Assembly (NCBI GenBank): GCA_036843405.1
Contig: DAITSJ010000014.1
Span: 1 to 64,000, forward strand
DNA length: 64,000 bases
Direction: 5' to 3'
From: DGNJ01 sp002388905
GTDB lineage: Bacteria > Pseudomonadota > Gammaproteobacteria > Pseudomonadales > Porticoccaceae
Positions 55,042-63,133 of the stretch are shown here, one piece after another; positions within the stretch are counted from its first letter, which is position 1, and the number at the start of each line of letters is the position of its first letter. The notes under the pieces were generated by a model. It was not told where the DNA came from and did no database searches. It saw nothing but the letters and a program-made list of their open reading frames with translations. The position numbers were made by a program, and so were the translations under genes.

Positions 55042-55084
55042 AGTTTAACCGGCTCCATGCACAGGGCCTCCTATCCTAAGATAG
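55042..55084 (-). promoter_or_regulatory. CTATC-type site, promoter of the DUF2889 gene
   Basis: Read on the minus strand the core is CTATC-TTAG-GATAG followed by G (core 55084 to 55071). After 23 nt comes TAAACT (55047 to 55042). Minus-strand transcription would start about 60 nt before the ATG at 54976. Confidence 0.55.
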
Positions 55085-55139
55085 AGCCATTGGCGATTTC
55101 CCGTTCTGGCCCGTAGGCTCGTCGGTGGTTGCAGAAATC

Positions 55140-55952
55140 TCAGGAGAAATCCGGCGCTGTAAGCAGATGTGAGCGCAGTGAATCCCGCTTTTCCGGCGTC
55201 AGGCCTGCTTTTTCTTCCAGAAAGCGGTCCAGGGAACCGGCGCTTTCTTCGATCCGGGTCAGCGCCGTTTCCAGGTAGACCGGGTCAGCCCTGAGCATGG
55301 GCGCGCGCGCATCCGGGGCCAGGGCAAGGCCCGGGTGTATTTTGTTGAAATGATTCAGCCGCGGCTGCCGGAAACGCCGGATAAAAGTTTCCAGGTCGAC
55401 TGTTGTGTTGGTGAGACTGTAATCCTCGAGGATCGTCGACCGCGGAACGCCTACGGCATGGAGCAGGAGGGCGGCGGCGAGCCCGGTCCGGTCCTTGCCA
55501 GAGGCACAGTGGAACAACAGGGGTGTTCGCCGTGCCAGGATGGCATCCAGCAGGATTCGAAGGTGGGGCACCATCGTCTGCTCCATGGCTCGGTAAAAGT
55601 TCAGCATAAAAACTTTTACGTCTTCGGCGGTCTGCTTGTGCTTGTCCGGTTGGGAGTTGCCGGTCTCTCCCGGCGCGACGGTACTGTCCGGCACCAGGAT
55701 CGCCGTGGCGGCGTCCGGCCAGCGCGTGGGTTCCCGCTCTCGTTCACCGGCTTTGCGCAGATCCACGATGGTGCGAATATTGAGCGCGGCAATGTTTGTC
55801 TTGTCGCTGTCAGTCAGGTAACTCAGGACTCCGGAACGGAACAGAATGCCGGACCGGAGACAGTGCCCGTCCGAGGTTTTATAGCCTCCCAGATCCCTGA
55901 AGTTGCAGCCCCCCTCGAGGGAGAGATGAATAGGGTTGTGTCGGTCGGTCAT
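55140..55952 (-). CDS. Tyrosine-phosphatase-like protein (dual-specificity type)
   Basis: A 270-residue protein of the bacterial tyrosine/serine phosphatase (Y_phosphatase3) type. The signature C-x5-R is complete: H-C149-ASGKD-R155-TG. The N-terminal FRDLGGYKTSDG block is characteristic, and so is VDLRKAGEREREP. It would dephosphorylate a protein or a small phosphorylated molecule. No signal peptide. It resembles the next gene closely. It may be functionally tied to the kinase-like gene of the island, but that is a guess. Confidence 0.88.
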   Translation of the reverse strand: MTDRHNPIHLSLEGGCNFRDLGGYKTSDGHCLRSGILFRSGVLSYLTDSDKTNIAALNIRTIVDLRKAGEREREPTRWPDAATAILVPDSTVAPGETGNSQPDKHKQTAEDVKVFMLNFYRAMEQTMVPHLRILLDAILARRTPLLFHCASGKDRTGLAAALLLHAVGVPRSTILEDYSLTNTTVDLETFIRRFRQPRLNHFNKIHPGLALAPDARAPMLRADPVYLETALTRIEESAGSLDRFLEEKAGLTPEKRDSLRSHLLTAPDFS

Positions 55953-56019
55953 GGCTTTTTAACCGGTGTTCGGGCCGGTTCGTGGGCGCAGTGCCGTGCT
56001 ATCGGCTGTTCGGAGCCCA

Positions 56020-56802
56020 TCAGTCAGTGAGCAATACCGACTGTACCCGGGCGCGCCGCTGCGAGGTCAAGCCCAACCGGTCTTCCAGGTAGCTGTCCAG
56101 GCAGCCATGCTCCTGCTCGATCTGGTCCAGGGCCGCCACGAGAAAATCTTCGTGGGCGGCCATGAGCATCTGGCGAACAGCCGTGGGAATGCTGGTCAGG
56201 GGATGATCGGGATCATTGAGGCCTAATCCCGCAAAACGGTGTCGGTTGAAGAAGTCTTCCAGGTCCACGGCCTCGTTGGTGAGGCGGTAATCCTCGATGA
56301 TGACTTCGCGGGGAACGCCCACACTGTGTAAAAGCAGGGCGGCCGCCAGGCCGGTCCTGTCCTTGCCGGCGGCACAGTGAAAGACGAGGGGGATATTGCC
56401 CTCGGCAATGCGGTCGAACATGCCCCGCAGTCGCGGTTCCAGCCATTTCGGCATGGATCTGTAGAGGCTGGCCATGGTCTCCCGGGCCGCCTCCGGCGTC
56501 TGGCATTCGTACAGGGAAAGTTCCCCTTTCTCGTGCTGCTCGGGGCCATCGTCCCAGAACAGGATTTCGGTGCTGTCGTCGGGCCAGCGGGTGGGCTCGT
56601 CGCGCCTCTCGTTGATCCGGCGAAAGTCGCAGATGGTGCGTACACCCAGGTCCCTGAGTCTCTCCAAGTCCTGTTCGTTGAAGTAACTGAGAACGCCGGA
56701 GCGAAACAGAAGGCCGTGGCGCAACCGGCGACCGTCGCCGGTGCGGTAACCACCCAGGTCGCGGAAATTGCAACCGCCTTCAAGATCGAGGATATGTGCC
56801 AT
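56020..56802 (-). CDS. Tyrosine-phosphatase-like protein, paralogue
   Basis: A 260-residue paralogue of the gene at 55140. C143-AAGKD-R149-TG gives the catalytic loop, and LEGGCNFRDLGGYRTGDG opens the protein. The ATG at 56802 has AGGAA eight bases upstream; a GTG at 56826 would add eight residues. The two genes are 67 nt apart in the same direction, probably one operon made by tandem duplication. Divergent from the cyclotransferase gene. Confidence 0.88.
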   Translation of the reverse strand: MAHILDLEGGCNFRDLGGYRTGDGRRLRHGLLFRSGVLSYFNEQDLERLRDLGVRTICDFRRINERRDEPTRWPDDSTEILFWDDGPEQHEKGELSLYECQTPEAARETMASLYRSMPKWLEPRLRGMFDRIAEGNIPLVFHCAAGKDRTGLAAALLLHSVGVPREVIIEDYRLTNEAVDLEDFFNRHRFAGLGLNDPDHPLTSIPTAVRQMLMAAHEDFLVAALDQIEQEHGCLDSYLEDRLGLTSQRRARVQSVLLTD

Positions 56803-56965
56803 GCATTGGTTCCTGTTGCCGTCCACCCTGGAGAGCCGTGAAGTACGGGGCAGTGCCAGGGGCGTTATCGGGGATAGTCGGTACTATATAAGATATGTGC
56901 TTTATGTTGCCACTTTGTGAACCGATAATGGCGATTCTCGTTGTTAATTCAGGAGCGCCCCGATA

Positions 56966-57760
56966 GTGTGGCCGGCCAGGCTGTTTACGGTGTGGGTTTT
57001 GATACTCGGTTTTGCAGGCAGTGTGGTGGTTGCCTGCGTGCCGGCGCCACGGGATGGCGCCGTGGAAACGGCGACGGCCCGGGTTCTGGCCGCCTATCCC
57101 CATGATCCCCGGGCGTTTACCCAGGGGCTCGCGATTCACGATGGGATGCTCTACGAAAGTACCGGCCGTTACGGTCGGTCGAGGCTGCGAATCGTCGACC
57201 CCGAAAGGGGTGAAGTGCAGCGCCAGGTGGCGCTTGACGACCACCTTTTCGGGGAAGGTATCGCAATCCTCGGGGGCAGGCTCTACCAGCTTACCTGGAA
57301 GGCGGGAGTGGTGCTGGTCTATGACCCGGAAGATCTTCGGCTTTTGACCCGGCTCGACTATCCGGGCGAGGCCTGGGGCCTGACCCATGATGGGACACGG
57401 CTGATCCTCAGCGACGGTACCCCGGTGCTGCGGTTCTTGACACCCGATACGTTTGAGGTGGTTCGCGAAGTCAGGGTAACCGATGGTCGCCGGAGTGTTC
57501 GTGGGCTCAATGAACTGGAATGGGTCAATGGCCAAATCTGGGCCAATATTCTGGGCAGCGACCGCATTGCCCGCATCTCGCCGGCCAGCGGCGATATTCT
57601 CGGCTGGATCGATCTCGGGCACCTGTACCCCCGGGCCCGGCGGGCACCGAACCAGCCCCTCAACGGTATCGCCCGGGATCCTCAGACAGGGCGCCTTTTC
57701 GTCACCGGCAAGCTATGGCCCCGGCTTTTCGAGGTGTCGGTGGACCAGCCGTCCCGCTGA
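56966..57760 (+). CDS. Glutaminyl-peptide cyclotransferase, lipoprotein
   Basis: A 264-residue beta-propeller enzyme of the plant/bacterial glutaminyl cyclase type, which makes N-terminal pyroglutamate. Family blocks: YPHDPRAFTQGL (about residue 45), YESTGRYGRSRLR, LDDHLFGEGIA, LYQLTWKAG, and NQPLNGIARDP near the end. The N terminus is a lipoprotein signal (SVVVAC, lipidated Cys about residue 27), so it is periplasmic and membrane-anchored. The start is GTG at 56966 with AGGAG ten bases upstream. Convergent, 5 nt from the SDR stop. Confidence 0.9.
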   Translation: MWPARLFTVWVLILGFAGSVVVACVPAPRDGAVETATARVLAAYPHDPRAFTQGLAIHDGMLYESTGRYGRSRLRIVDPERGEVQRQVALDDHLFGEGIAILGGRLYQLTWKAGVVLVYDPEDLRLLTRLDYPGEAWGLTHDGTRLILSDGTPVLRFLTPDTFEVVREVRVTDGRRSVRGLNELEWVNGQIWANILGSDRIARISPASGDILGWIDLGHLYPRARRAPNQPLNGIARDPQTGRLFVTGKLWPRLFEVSVDQPSR

Positions 57761-57765
57761 GCCGG

Positions 57766-58524
57766 CTACCAGGCGGTTCGGCCGCCGTCCACCACCACGT
57801 TGGCGCCGGTCATGTAGGTGGCATCCTCGCTGGCAAGGAAAAGCGCCGTGCCGGCGATGTCCTCCGGCCGGCCGGCACGGGTCACCATATTGCCCTGCAG
57901 CAATTTTTCCTTCACTTCCGGGTTGCTGGTGAAGTCGGCGGTGCCGGGGGTGTCGACGTAGCCCGGGCTGATACAGACCGCGCGGATACCGTCGGCCGCG
58001 CCCTCGCTGGCCAGTTGCCTGGTCAGGGCGATAATCGCTCCCTTGGTGGCCGCATGGGCGGCGCCGCCGGGTCCGGAGCCGTTGAGGCCCGCCGTGGAGC
58101 CGATATTGATGATCAGCCCCTTGCTCTCCTTAAGGTAGGGCCAGGCATGGCGGGTGGTATAGAAAACCAGGTCCAGTTCGTTGCGGATGGTGAAATGCCA
58201 GTCTTCCAGCGGAAACTCCCCGATAGGTGCGAAGCGACAGGCGGAGGCGTTGTTGTAAAGGATATCGATACGGCCATGCACGCCGGCCGCCTCCCTCACC
58301 CAGGTTTCCGCCTGTTCGGGATCGCCAAGGTCCACCGGCTCCATGGTATGGATGGTGCCCCCGGCTTCGCGCACCAGGCGCCGGGTTTCCCGGTTCCCGT
58401 CTTCTTTGAGGTCGCAACCGACGACCTTCGCTCCCTCGGCGGCGAAACGCAGGGCGGCGGCCCGGCCCATGCCGCCACCTGTGCCGGTAATCAGGACGAC
58501 TTTGTCTCGTACTTTTGCGGTCAT
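57766..58524 (-). CDS. SDR-family oxidoreductase with His in place of the catalytic Tyr
   Basis: A 252-residue short-chain dehydrogenase. TGTGGGMG is the nucleotide motif, NNAS lies near residue 90, and the catalytic Ser is in NIGSTAGLNGSG. The position of Y-x3-K reads H-A-A-T-K, so Tyr is replaced by His; a similar form occurs in one SDR subgroup, so this may be a real variant and not decay. The end is MTGANVVVDGG. AGGAG lies six bases before the ATG at 58524. It is separated from the upstream operon by a minus-strand terminator. Confidence 0.88.
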   Translation of the reverse strand: MTAKVRDKVVLITGTGGGMGRAAALRFAAEGAKVVGCDLKEDGNRETRRLVREAGGTIHTMEPVDLGDPEQAETWVREAAGVHGRIDILYNNASACRFAPIGEFPLEDWHFTIRNELDLVFYTTRHAWPYLKESKGLIINIGSTAGLNGSGPGGAAHAATKGAIIALTRQLASEGAADGIRAVCISPGYVDTPGTADFTSNPEVKEKLLQGNMVTRAGRPEDIAGTALFLASEDATYMTGANVVVDGGRTAW

Positions 58525-58609
58525 GACTGGCTCCTGGAAAGTTGTTTGGTGCCGGATTCGTATTTCCCCGGCTTGCTTGTAGGGTCGATAATTAGTCAGT
58601 CAGGTATCG

Positions 58610-58639
58610 AAAAAACAAAAGGGCCCGTCGAGGGCCCTT
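58610..58639 (-). terminator. Rho-independent terminator of the acyl-CoA dehydrogenase operon
   Basis: On the minus strand the stem AAGGGCCC (58639-58632) pairs with GGGCCCTT (58626-58619) around a 5-nt loop, followed by TTG and six T down to 58610. Confidence 0.9.
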
Positions 58640-58683
58640 CCGTATACTGGCGAGACAAGCCGTGGCAGGCCACGGCCGTTTTG

Positions 58684-59196
58684 TCAGCCTGCCTTGGCCC
58701 CGGAGTGGTCGTTGGTCTCCGCGGAGTGCCACTTGCCGTCCTTTTTGCTCTGGTAGGGGGAAGCCACTTCAATGAGGCAGCCGTGGGTGCTCTTGTGGGA
58801 GACCCAGCCCCACCGTTGCCAGGTCATATCGGGATCGTTGAAGACCTGGCCGCCGCTCATGAGCTTGACGCCCTTTTCCTCGAGCTTCTTCAGGGCGCCG
58901 GGCACATCCGGCGTGGTGAAGCACAGGTGGTGGACATGCTCGCCCACTTTTTCCAGGCGATCGCCCATGGGGGTGCCCGGGGAAGGCTCAATAAGCTGGA
59001 TTTCGGCGCCGTGATGATTCACGAAAGTCACCCAGCGCATGCCGGCGTCCTCGCCGCTGGAGAACTCGTCGTACTTGACGATGGGGTCCTGCAGTTGGGC
59101 GGGGTCCAGGACTTCCAGGATGGCTGTCCAGTCCTCGGTGGCTTTTTCCAGGTCCTTGACGACCATGGCGACGTGGGTAAAAGGTCCGCTTGGCAT
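58684..59196 (-). CDS. VOC-superfamily protein (glyoxalase / methylmalonyl-CoA-epimerase-like)
   Basis: A 170-residue metal-dependent VOC-fold protein with two beta-alpha-beta-beta-beta modules. The metal-ligand positions are visible: H8 (THVAMVV), E70 (IQLIEP), H89 or H90 (VHHLCF) and E142 (LIEVA). It would isomerise, open or epimerise a CoA ester or keto compound. It is the last gene of a minus-strand operon (acyl-CoA dehydrogenase, two hot-dog proteins, VOC). GAGGAG eight bases before the ATG. Confidence 0.88.
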   Translation of the reverse strand: MPSGPFTHVAMVVKDLEKATEDWTAILEVLDPAQLQDPIVKYDEFSSGEDAGMRWVTFVNHHGAEIQLIEPSPGTPMGDRLEKVGEHVHHLCFTTPDVPGALKKLEEKGVKLMSGGQVFNDPDMTWQRWGWVSHKSTHGCLIEVASPYQSKKDGKWHSAETNDHSGAKAG

Positions 59197-59269
59197 AATT
59201 TCACTCCTCGATTAAGTGCTCGGTATTTTCAGTGGGTGTAAACGGTCCTGCGACCGCCGACGGCCTCGA

Positions 59270-59686
59270 TCAATTGCCGTTTTTGGGTGCTTGGACCACG
59301 GCCTTGCCGGTGATGACGAAATCCCGTCCCTCGGCCTTAAGGCCCGTCTCGCAGGTGACCCGCCAGTAATCGCCGGTGTCTTCGACATCGGTAATCTTGC
59401 CCAGCGTTTCCACTGTATCGTCTTCCCAGACATTGTCCACGAAACGGGATTCCATGGCTACGATCTGACCGCCGGGAAACGCGTTCATCAGCATATTCAT
59501 AATATAGGCCACGTTGGCTGGGCCCTGGTTGATCCGCTTGTCGCCCAGCCCCTTGGCCTTGACCACTTCCACGTCCAGGTGGATGGGGTTGGGGTCGTGC
59601 AGGAATTTTGCCCAGTCCTTCATGGCGTCCGGGCTCACGGATTCGATCCGGAAGGGGGTGAGGGTATCGCCTACCGTCGGTTTCAT
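59270..59686 (-). CDS. MaoC-like hot-dog dehydratase
   Basis: A 138-residue single hot-dog-fold protein of the MaoC/R-specific enoyl-CoA hydratase type. The family's Asp/His pair is seen in LHDPNPIHLD. It probably hydrates or dehydrates an acyl-CoA as one half of a two-subunit enzyme with the gene immediately upstream. The ATG at 59686 has AGGAGA eight bases upstream; a longer start at 59713 overlaps the neighbour more. The stop of the upstream gene and this ATG overlap by 4 bases (ATGA), so the two are coupled. Confidence 0.88.
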   Translation of the reverse strand: MKPTVGDTLTPFRIESVSPDAMKDWAKFLHDPNPIHLDVEVVKAKGLGDKRINQGPANVAYIMNMLMNAFPGGQIVAMESRFVDNVWEDDTVETLGKITDVEDTGDYWRVTCETGLKAEGRDFVITGKAVVQAPKNGN

Positions 59687-60126
59687 GTCAATTCTCTCCT
59701 GGGCAGTACCCATGCATTGGTGGTGGACAATACCGGTGTTTTGTCCGGCAGTGTCAGCCGCAGTTCATAGGTGACAATATCCATGACGCCCAGCTTGCGG
59801 CTCTTTTTGCGCACGATATCGACGATCTCCCCTTCCACCAGGTAGGGTTGCCCGGTCTTCAGGGGCTGCTGGAAATCCACCTGGCTGCTGGCCATCATGG
59901 GGCCGACTTCCACGTCGAAGTCGCAAATTTCGCACAAACCCGCCACGGTCTGGCCCATGCCCACCTGGGTGGCAATATAGTAGTAGATGGGGTGGGCGCT
60001 GCCGTCCTCGGCCGGCTGAGTGTTGACCGATTCACAGAGCGCGCGGTTCTCCTCACTGGAGATTGTGTAGGGCTCGGAGCCCGACAGGGAGGTGCCCGCG
60101 ACGTCCGGGGGCGGTGGTAGTTCCAT
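59683..60126 (-). CDS. FAS1-type / MaoC N-terminal hot-dog protein
   Basis: A 147-residue hot-dog protein resembling the N-terminal dehydratase domain of fatty-acid synthase and of heteromeric MaoC enzymes. The FAS1-like segments are HPIYYYIATQVG and FQQPLKTGQPYLVEGEIVDI. It lacks the DPNPIH motif of its partner, the usual division in such heterodimers. AAGGAG lies eight bases before the ATG at 60126. It follows the acyl-CoA dehydrogenase by 49 nt. Confidence 0.82.
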   Translation of the reverse strand: MELPPPPDVAGTSLSGSEPYTISSEENRALCESVNTQPAEDGSAHPIYYYIATQVGMGQTVAGLCEICDFDVEVGPMMASSQVDFQQPLKTGQPYLVEGEIVDIVRKKSRKLGVMDIVTYELRLTLPDKTPVLSTTNAWVLPRRELT

Positions 60127-60175
60127 AAATGTTACTCCTTGGCGTCTAAATGGAATGAACGGGCGCCTGGCTCAC

Positions 60176-61339
60176 TCAGAAGGAGCGAGGCAGCCCCAGG
60201 CTCTCGGCGATGGAGTTGCGCACCATCTCGTTGGAGATGGGGGTCATGCGCAGGATGCGGTGATCCCGCCAGTAGCGCTGCATGTCGGTTTCCGCCGAGT
60301 AACCCATGCCGCCGAGTATCTGGATGCCCAGGTCGGCGGCTTTGACGGCATTTTCCGTGGCCACCATTTTCAGCATGTTGGCCTGGACACCGCACTCCTC
60401 GCCGCGCGATTGCAACCAGGATACATAATAAAGCAGTAGCTCGGTGGTTTGTTGCCAGGTGGCGATATCCGCCACGTAGTGTTGCAGTGCCTGGAATTGG
60501 CCAATGGGTTTGCCGAAGGCCTTGCGTTCTTTCATGTACTGCACGGCGTCTTCGAGGACACCGTCGATGGCGCCGAGGCACTGGGCGGCCACCATGATGC
60601 GTTCGTTGTTGAGGGTGGGCAACAGCATGTACCAGGCCTTGCCGGGCTCGCCCAGCACATCCTCGTCCGGGACGAAGACGTCATCGAGAGTCACGGAGCA
60701 GGAACCCATGGCGCGCATGCCCAGTTTGGGGAGGAGGCTGGCGCTGACACCCTCGGACTTGGCGTCGAGGAAAAACAGGGTCAGGCCGTGGTGCTTTTTC
60801 TCGACATTCTTTTCCGAGCGGGCCAGCAGCAGTATGCGGTCCGCCACCTTGGCGGCGGTACACCACATTTTCGCCCCGTTGATCACCCAGCCGCCTTCCA
60901 CTTTCTTGGCGAAGGTTTTCATGGCCCCCAGCACATCGGTGCCGCCGTCCGGCTCGGTCATGCCGATGGAAACCCGCAGGTCGCCCGCGGCCATGGGCGC
61001 CAGCCAGCGCTGCTTCTGCTCTTCGGTGCCGTACAGGCCTACGGATTTGGCGCCGGCAAAGGATGTGAGGCCCCAGGTCCAGAGCAGGCCGCCGGCGGTG
61101 CGGGCGAATTCCCGGGCAAAGATCATCTGCATGATGATATCGCCGCCCAGTCCGCCGTATTCCTCATCGATGCCGATGCCGAAAAAGCCTTCTTTCTTGA
61201 GCTTGTCCCAGAGTGCGAACGGGTAGTTTTCCTCATCCTTCTCCAACTCTCGCATCCAGTCCTTGGGGGCTTCGGCGTCGACCCAGCGACGTACCACGTC
61301 GCGGAAGGCCTGCTGTTCTTCGGTCAGTTGAAAGTCCAT
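60176..61339 (-). CDS. Acyl-CoA dehydrogenase
   Basis: A 387-residue FAD-dependent enzyme that forms the alpha,beta-double bond of an acyl-CoA and gives electrons to ETF. Typical blocks are ISIGMTEPDGGTD-type (VSIGMTEPDGGTD), WVINGAKMWCT, the late RKAFGKPIGQFQALQHYVADI and LGGMGYSAETDMQRYWRD near the C terminus. First gene of the operon. The TetR gene is divergent, with a palindrome in between that may control both. Confidence 0.94.
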   Translation of the reverse strand: MDFQLTEEQQAFRDVVRRWVDAEAPKDWMRELEKDEENYPFALWDKLKKEGFFGIGIDEEYGGLGGDIIMQMIFAREFARTAGGLLWTWGLTSFAGAKSVGLYGTEEQKQRWLAPMAAGDLRVSIGMTEPDGGTDVLGAMKTFAKKVEGGWVINGAKMWCTAAKVADRILLLARSEKNVEKKHHGLTLFFLDAKSEGVSASLLPKLGMRAMGSCSVTLDDVFVPDEDVLGEPGKAWYMLLPTLNNERIMVAAQCLGAIDGVLEDAVQYMKERKAFGKPIGQFQALQHYVADIATWQQTTELLLYYVSWLQSRGEECGVQANMLKMVATENAVKAADLGIQILGGMGYSAETDMQRYWRDHRILRMTPISNEMVRNSIAESLGLPRSF

Positions 61340-61532
61340 AGTCTCATCTCGGGCTTGTCGATGGTTTGAATCCGGGGTTCCGACGCCGGATTAACCCAAT
61401 CCGGCAATGAGTCTTACCCGTTGGCAATGTGATTGCACCTCTCTTTCGTCGGACGGCCTTGAGCCGGCCACGCGGTGCGGCGAATAAAAAATATATTTTA
61501 CATGAATAGGGCGGCGACGCCACAGGGTTCGG

Positions 61533-61547
61533 CTATCTAAAAGATAG
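61533..61547. promoter_or_regulatory. Perfect CTATCT-AAA-AGATAG palindrome, candidate TetR operator
   Basis: A 15-bp site with perfect 6-bp arms and a 3-bp centre in the 274-bp region between the divergent acyl-CoA dehydrogenase and TetR genes. It shares CTATC/GATAG with the island sites, but the arms are one base further apart and the 23-nt -10 does not fit. CATAAT (61576-61581) is a good -10 for the TetR gene. Confidence 0.6.
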
Positions 61548-61613
61548 TCGATTTTTCCTGCCGAAAATTGAGGGGCATAATAGAGCCTGTTTACAGCGGT
61601 TGCAGACAAATCG

Positions 61614-62225
61614 ATGAAAGTGGATCGCCGGGTTGACAAGACGCGGGGGGCGCTGCGGAACGCGCTCTACGAGCTGGTGCACGAAAAGTCCTACGAATCG
61701 ATCACCGTCGCCGAGCTGATCGACCGGGCCAGTGTCGCCAGGTCCAGTTTTTATGCCCATTTCCGGGACAAGGACGACCTCTTGCTCAGCGGTTTGCAGG
61801 ATATCGGCATCACCTCGTCCGACGATATGTTCGAAATAGGGGAGGGGGATTCCGCCTACCCCGATTTTGCCCGGGTCCTGTTCCAGGGAGCCAGCCGGCA
61901 TCCGGGGATGTCCCGGGCATTCCTGACCATGGAGAGCAATACAGTCGCATCCATTCACATGCGCAATATGCTGGTGGTGCGAACCCGCAGCTGGCTCAGG
62001 CAGCAATCCGGCAGCCAGCGTCTCGACAGCGTCGAACCGGTGGTCCAGTACCTGGTCAGCGCCCTGATGGGCTTGCTGATCTGGTGGGTGCACAGTGATT
62101 TCCCCCATTCCCCGGAAACCATGGCGGATATCTTCAAACAGCTGGCGGTGTCCGGGCTCGAGGGCTCGCTGCCCGCGGTCTCGGCGATCATCGAGTCTCG
62201 CGACGAGCTTCCAGAAATTCGATGA
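61614..62225 (+). CDS. TetR-family transcriptional regulator
   Basis: A 203-residue TetR-type repressor. The N-terminal HTH is VAELIDRASVARSSFYAHFRDK (about residues 33-54, shown here as AELIDRASVARSSFYAHFRD). The C-terminal ligand-binding part is helical, with hydrophobic residues at about 140-165. It is divergent from the acyl-CoA dehydrogenase operon and has a palindrome in front of both. It would respond to an acyl-CoA or fatty-acid-like ligand. Its 3' end overlaps the convergent alpha/beta hydrolase gene by 38 bases. Confidence 0.88.
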   Translation: MKVDRRVDKTRGALRNALYELVHEKSYESITVAELIDRASVARSSFYAHFRDKDDLLLSGLQDIGITSSDDMFEIGEGDSAYPDFARVLFQGASRHPGMSRAFLTMESNTVASIHMRNMLVVRTRSWLRQQSGSQRLDSVEPVVQYLVSALMGLLIWWVHSDFPHSPETMADIFKQLAVSGLEGSLPAVSAIIESRDELPEIR

Positions 62226-63039
62226 GGGCGGCCCGGAAGGCGTCGTTGCGGTCGCCCACTACCATGTGGCCGGCGTCCTGGACGTCCACGTAGCGGGCGT
62301 CGGGAATCACGTCCAGGAAGTGCCTGACGCTCTCCTCCGGAACCAGGTCACTGCGGCTGCCCCGCACCAGCAGGGTGGGCACCCGGATGTGGCGGGCCGC
62401 TTCATCGAAACGCGCCGCGTCCTTTGCCCGGGCATCCAGGGTGTCGAACAGTTTCGGGTCCCAGTGCCAGTAGTAGCGGTTGCCGATCTTGCGAAGGTTG
62501 CGCTCAAGCCCGGAATTGTCCCTGGGCTTCGGACGATTGGGGTTATATCGTGAAACGGCCTCGGCGGCCTCCTCGACACTGGCAAAACCGTCCGGGTGGG
62601 CCTGCATGAAATTGACGATCCTGGCCTCCCCCTCGGGGTCGACCCGGGGTGCCACATCAACCAGGATCAGGGCCTCGGCGGGCGTATCCGGCGACTCGCC
62701 AAGGGTGACCAGGGCGATCAGGCCACCCAGGGACGCGCCGATCACGGTGGCCGGTGAGGGCATTTCCGCCAGCAGGGCCCGGACATCCCCGGTCTGGGCA
62801 GCCAGGCTGTAATCGCCATCCGGTGCCCAGTCGCTATCGCCGTGGCCGCGCAGGTCCATGGCCGTCACGTAGTAGCCTCGCCCGGACAGGTGTCGCACGG
62901 TTCCATTCCAGGCATGCCGGGTCTGGCCGCCGCCATGAATCAGCAAAACGGCGGGGTTCGACGGATTGCCGGCGACGGTCGCGGCGATGCGGACATTGCC
63001 ATGGCCCCGGTACAGACGGGTTTCCAGTATTTCGGGCAT
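62188..63039 (-). CDS. Alpha/beta hydrolase
   Basis: A 283-residue serine hydrolase. The oxyanion motif HGGGQTRHAW is at about residue 35, the nucleophile elbow is GASLGG (about residue 102), and the catalytic His is in DAGHMVVGD near the C terminus. It hydrolyses an ester, lactone or C-C bond. The ribosome site before the ATG at 63039 is weak. Its stop lies inside the TetR gene. It follows the CoA ligase gene on the minus strand by 94 nt. Confidence 0.88.
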   Translation of the reverse strand: MPEILETRLYRGHGNVRIAATVAGNPSNPAVLLIHGGGQTRHAWNGTVRHLSGRGYYVTAMDLRGHGDSDWAPDGDYSLAAQTGDVRALLAEMPSPATVIGASLGGLIALVTLGESPDTPAEALILVDVAPRVDPEGEARIVNFMQAHPDGFASVEEAAEAVSRYNPNRPKPRDNSGLERNLRKIGNRYYWHWDPKLFDTLDARAKDAARFDEAARHIRVPTLLVRGSRSDLVPEESVRHFLDVIPDARYVDVQDAGHMVVGDRNDAFRAALIEFLEARRETR

Positions 63040-63133
63040 ATCGGGATTTTCTGTTGCCGGGAAGATATCAGTTGCCGGGAAAAGGGAGGCGTCGAACAGC
63101 GCTCGCTGCGGCGCGTGCTGCCGCCCCTTTCCT

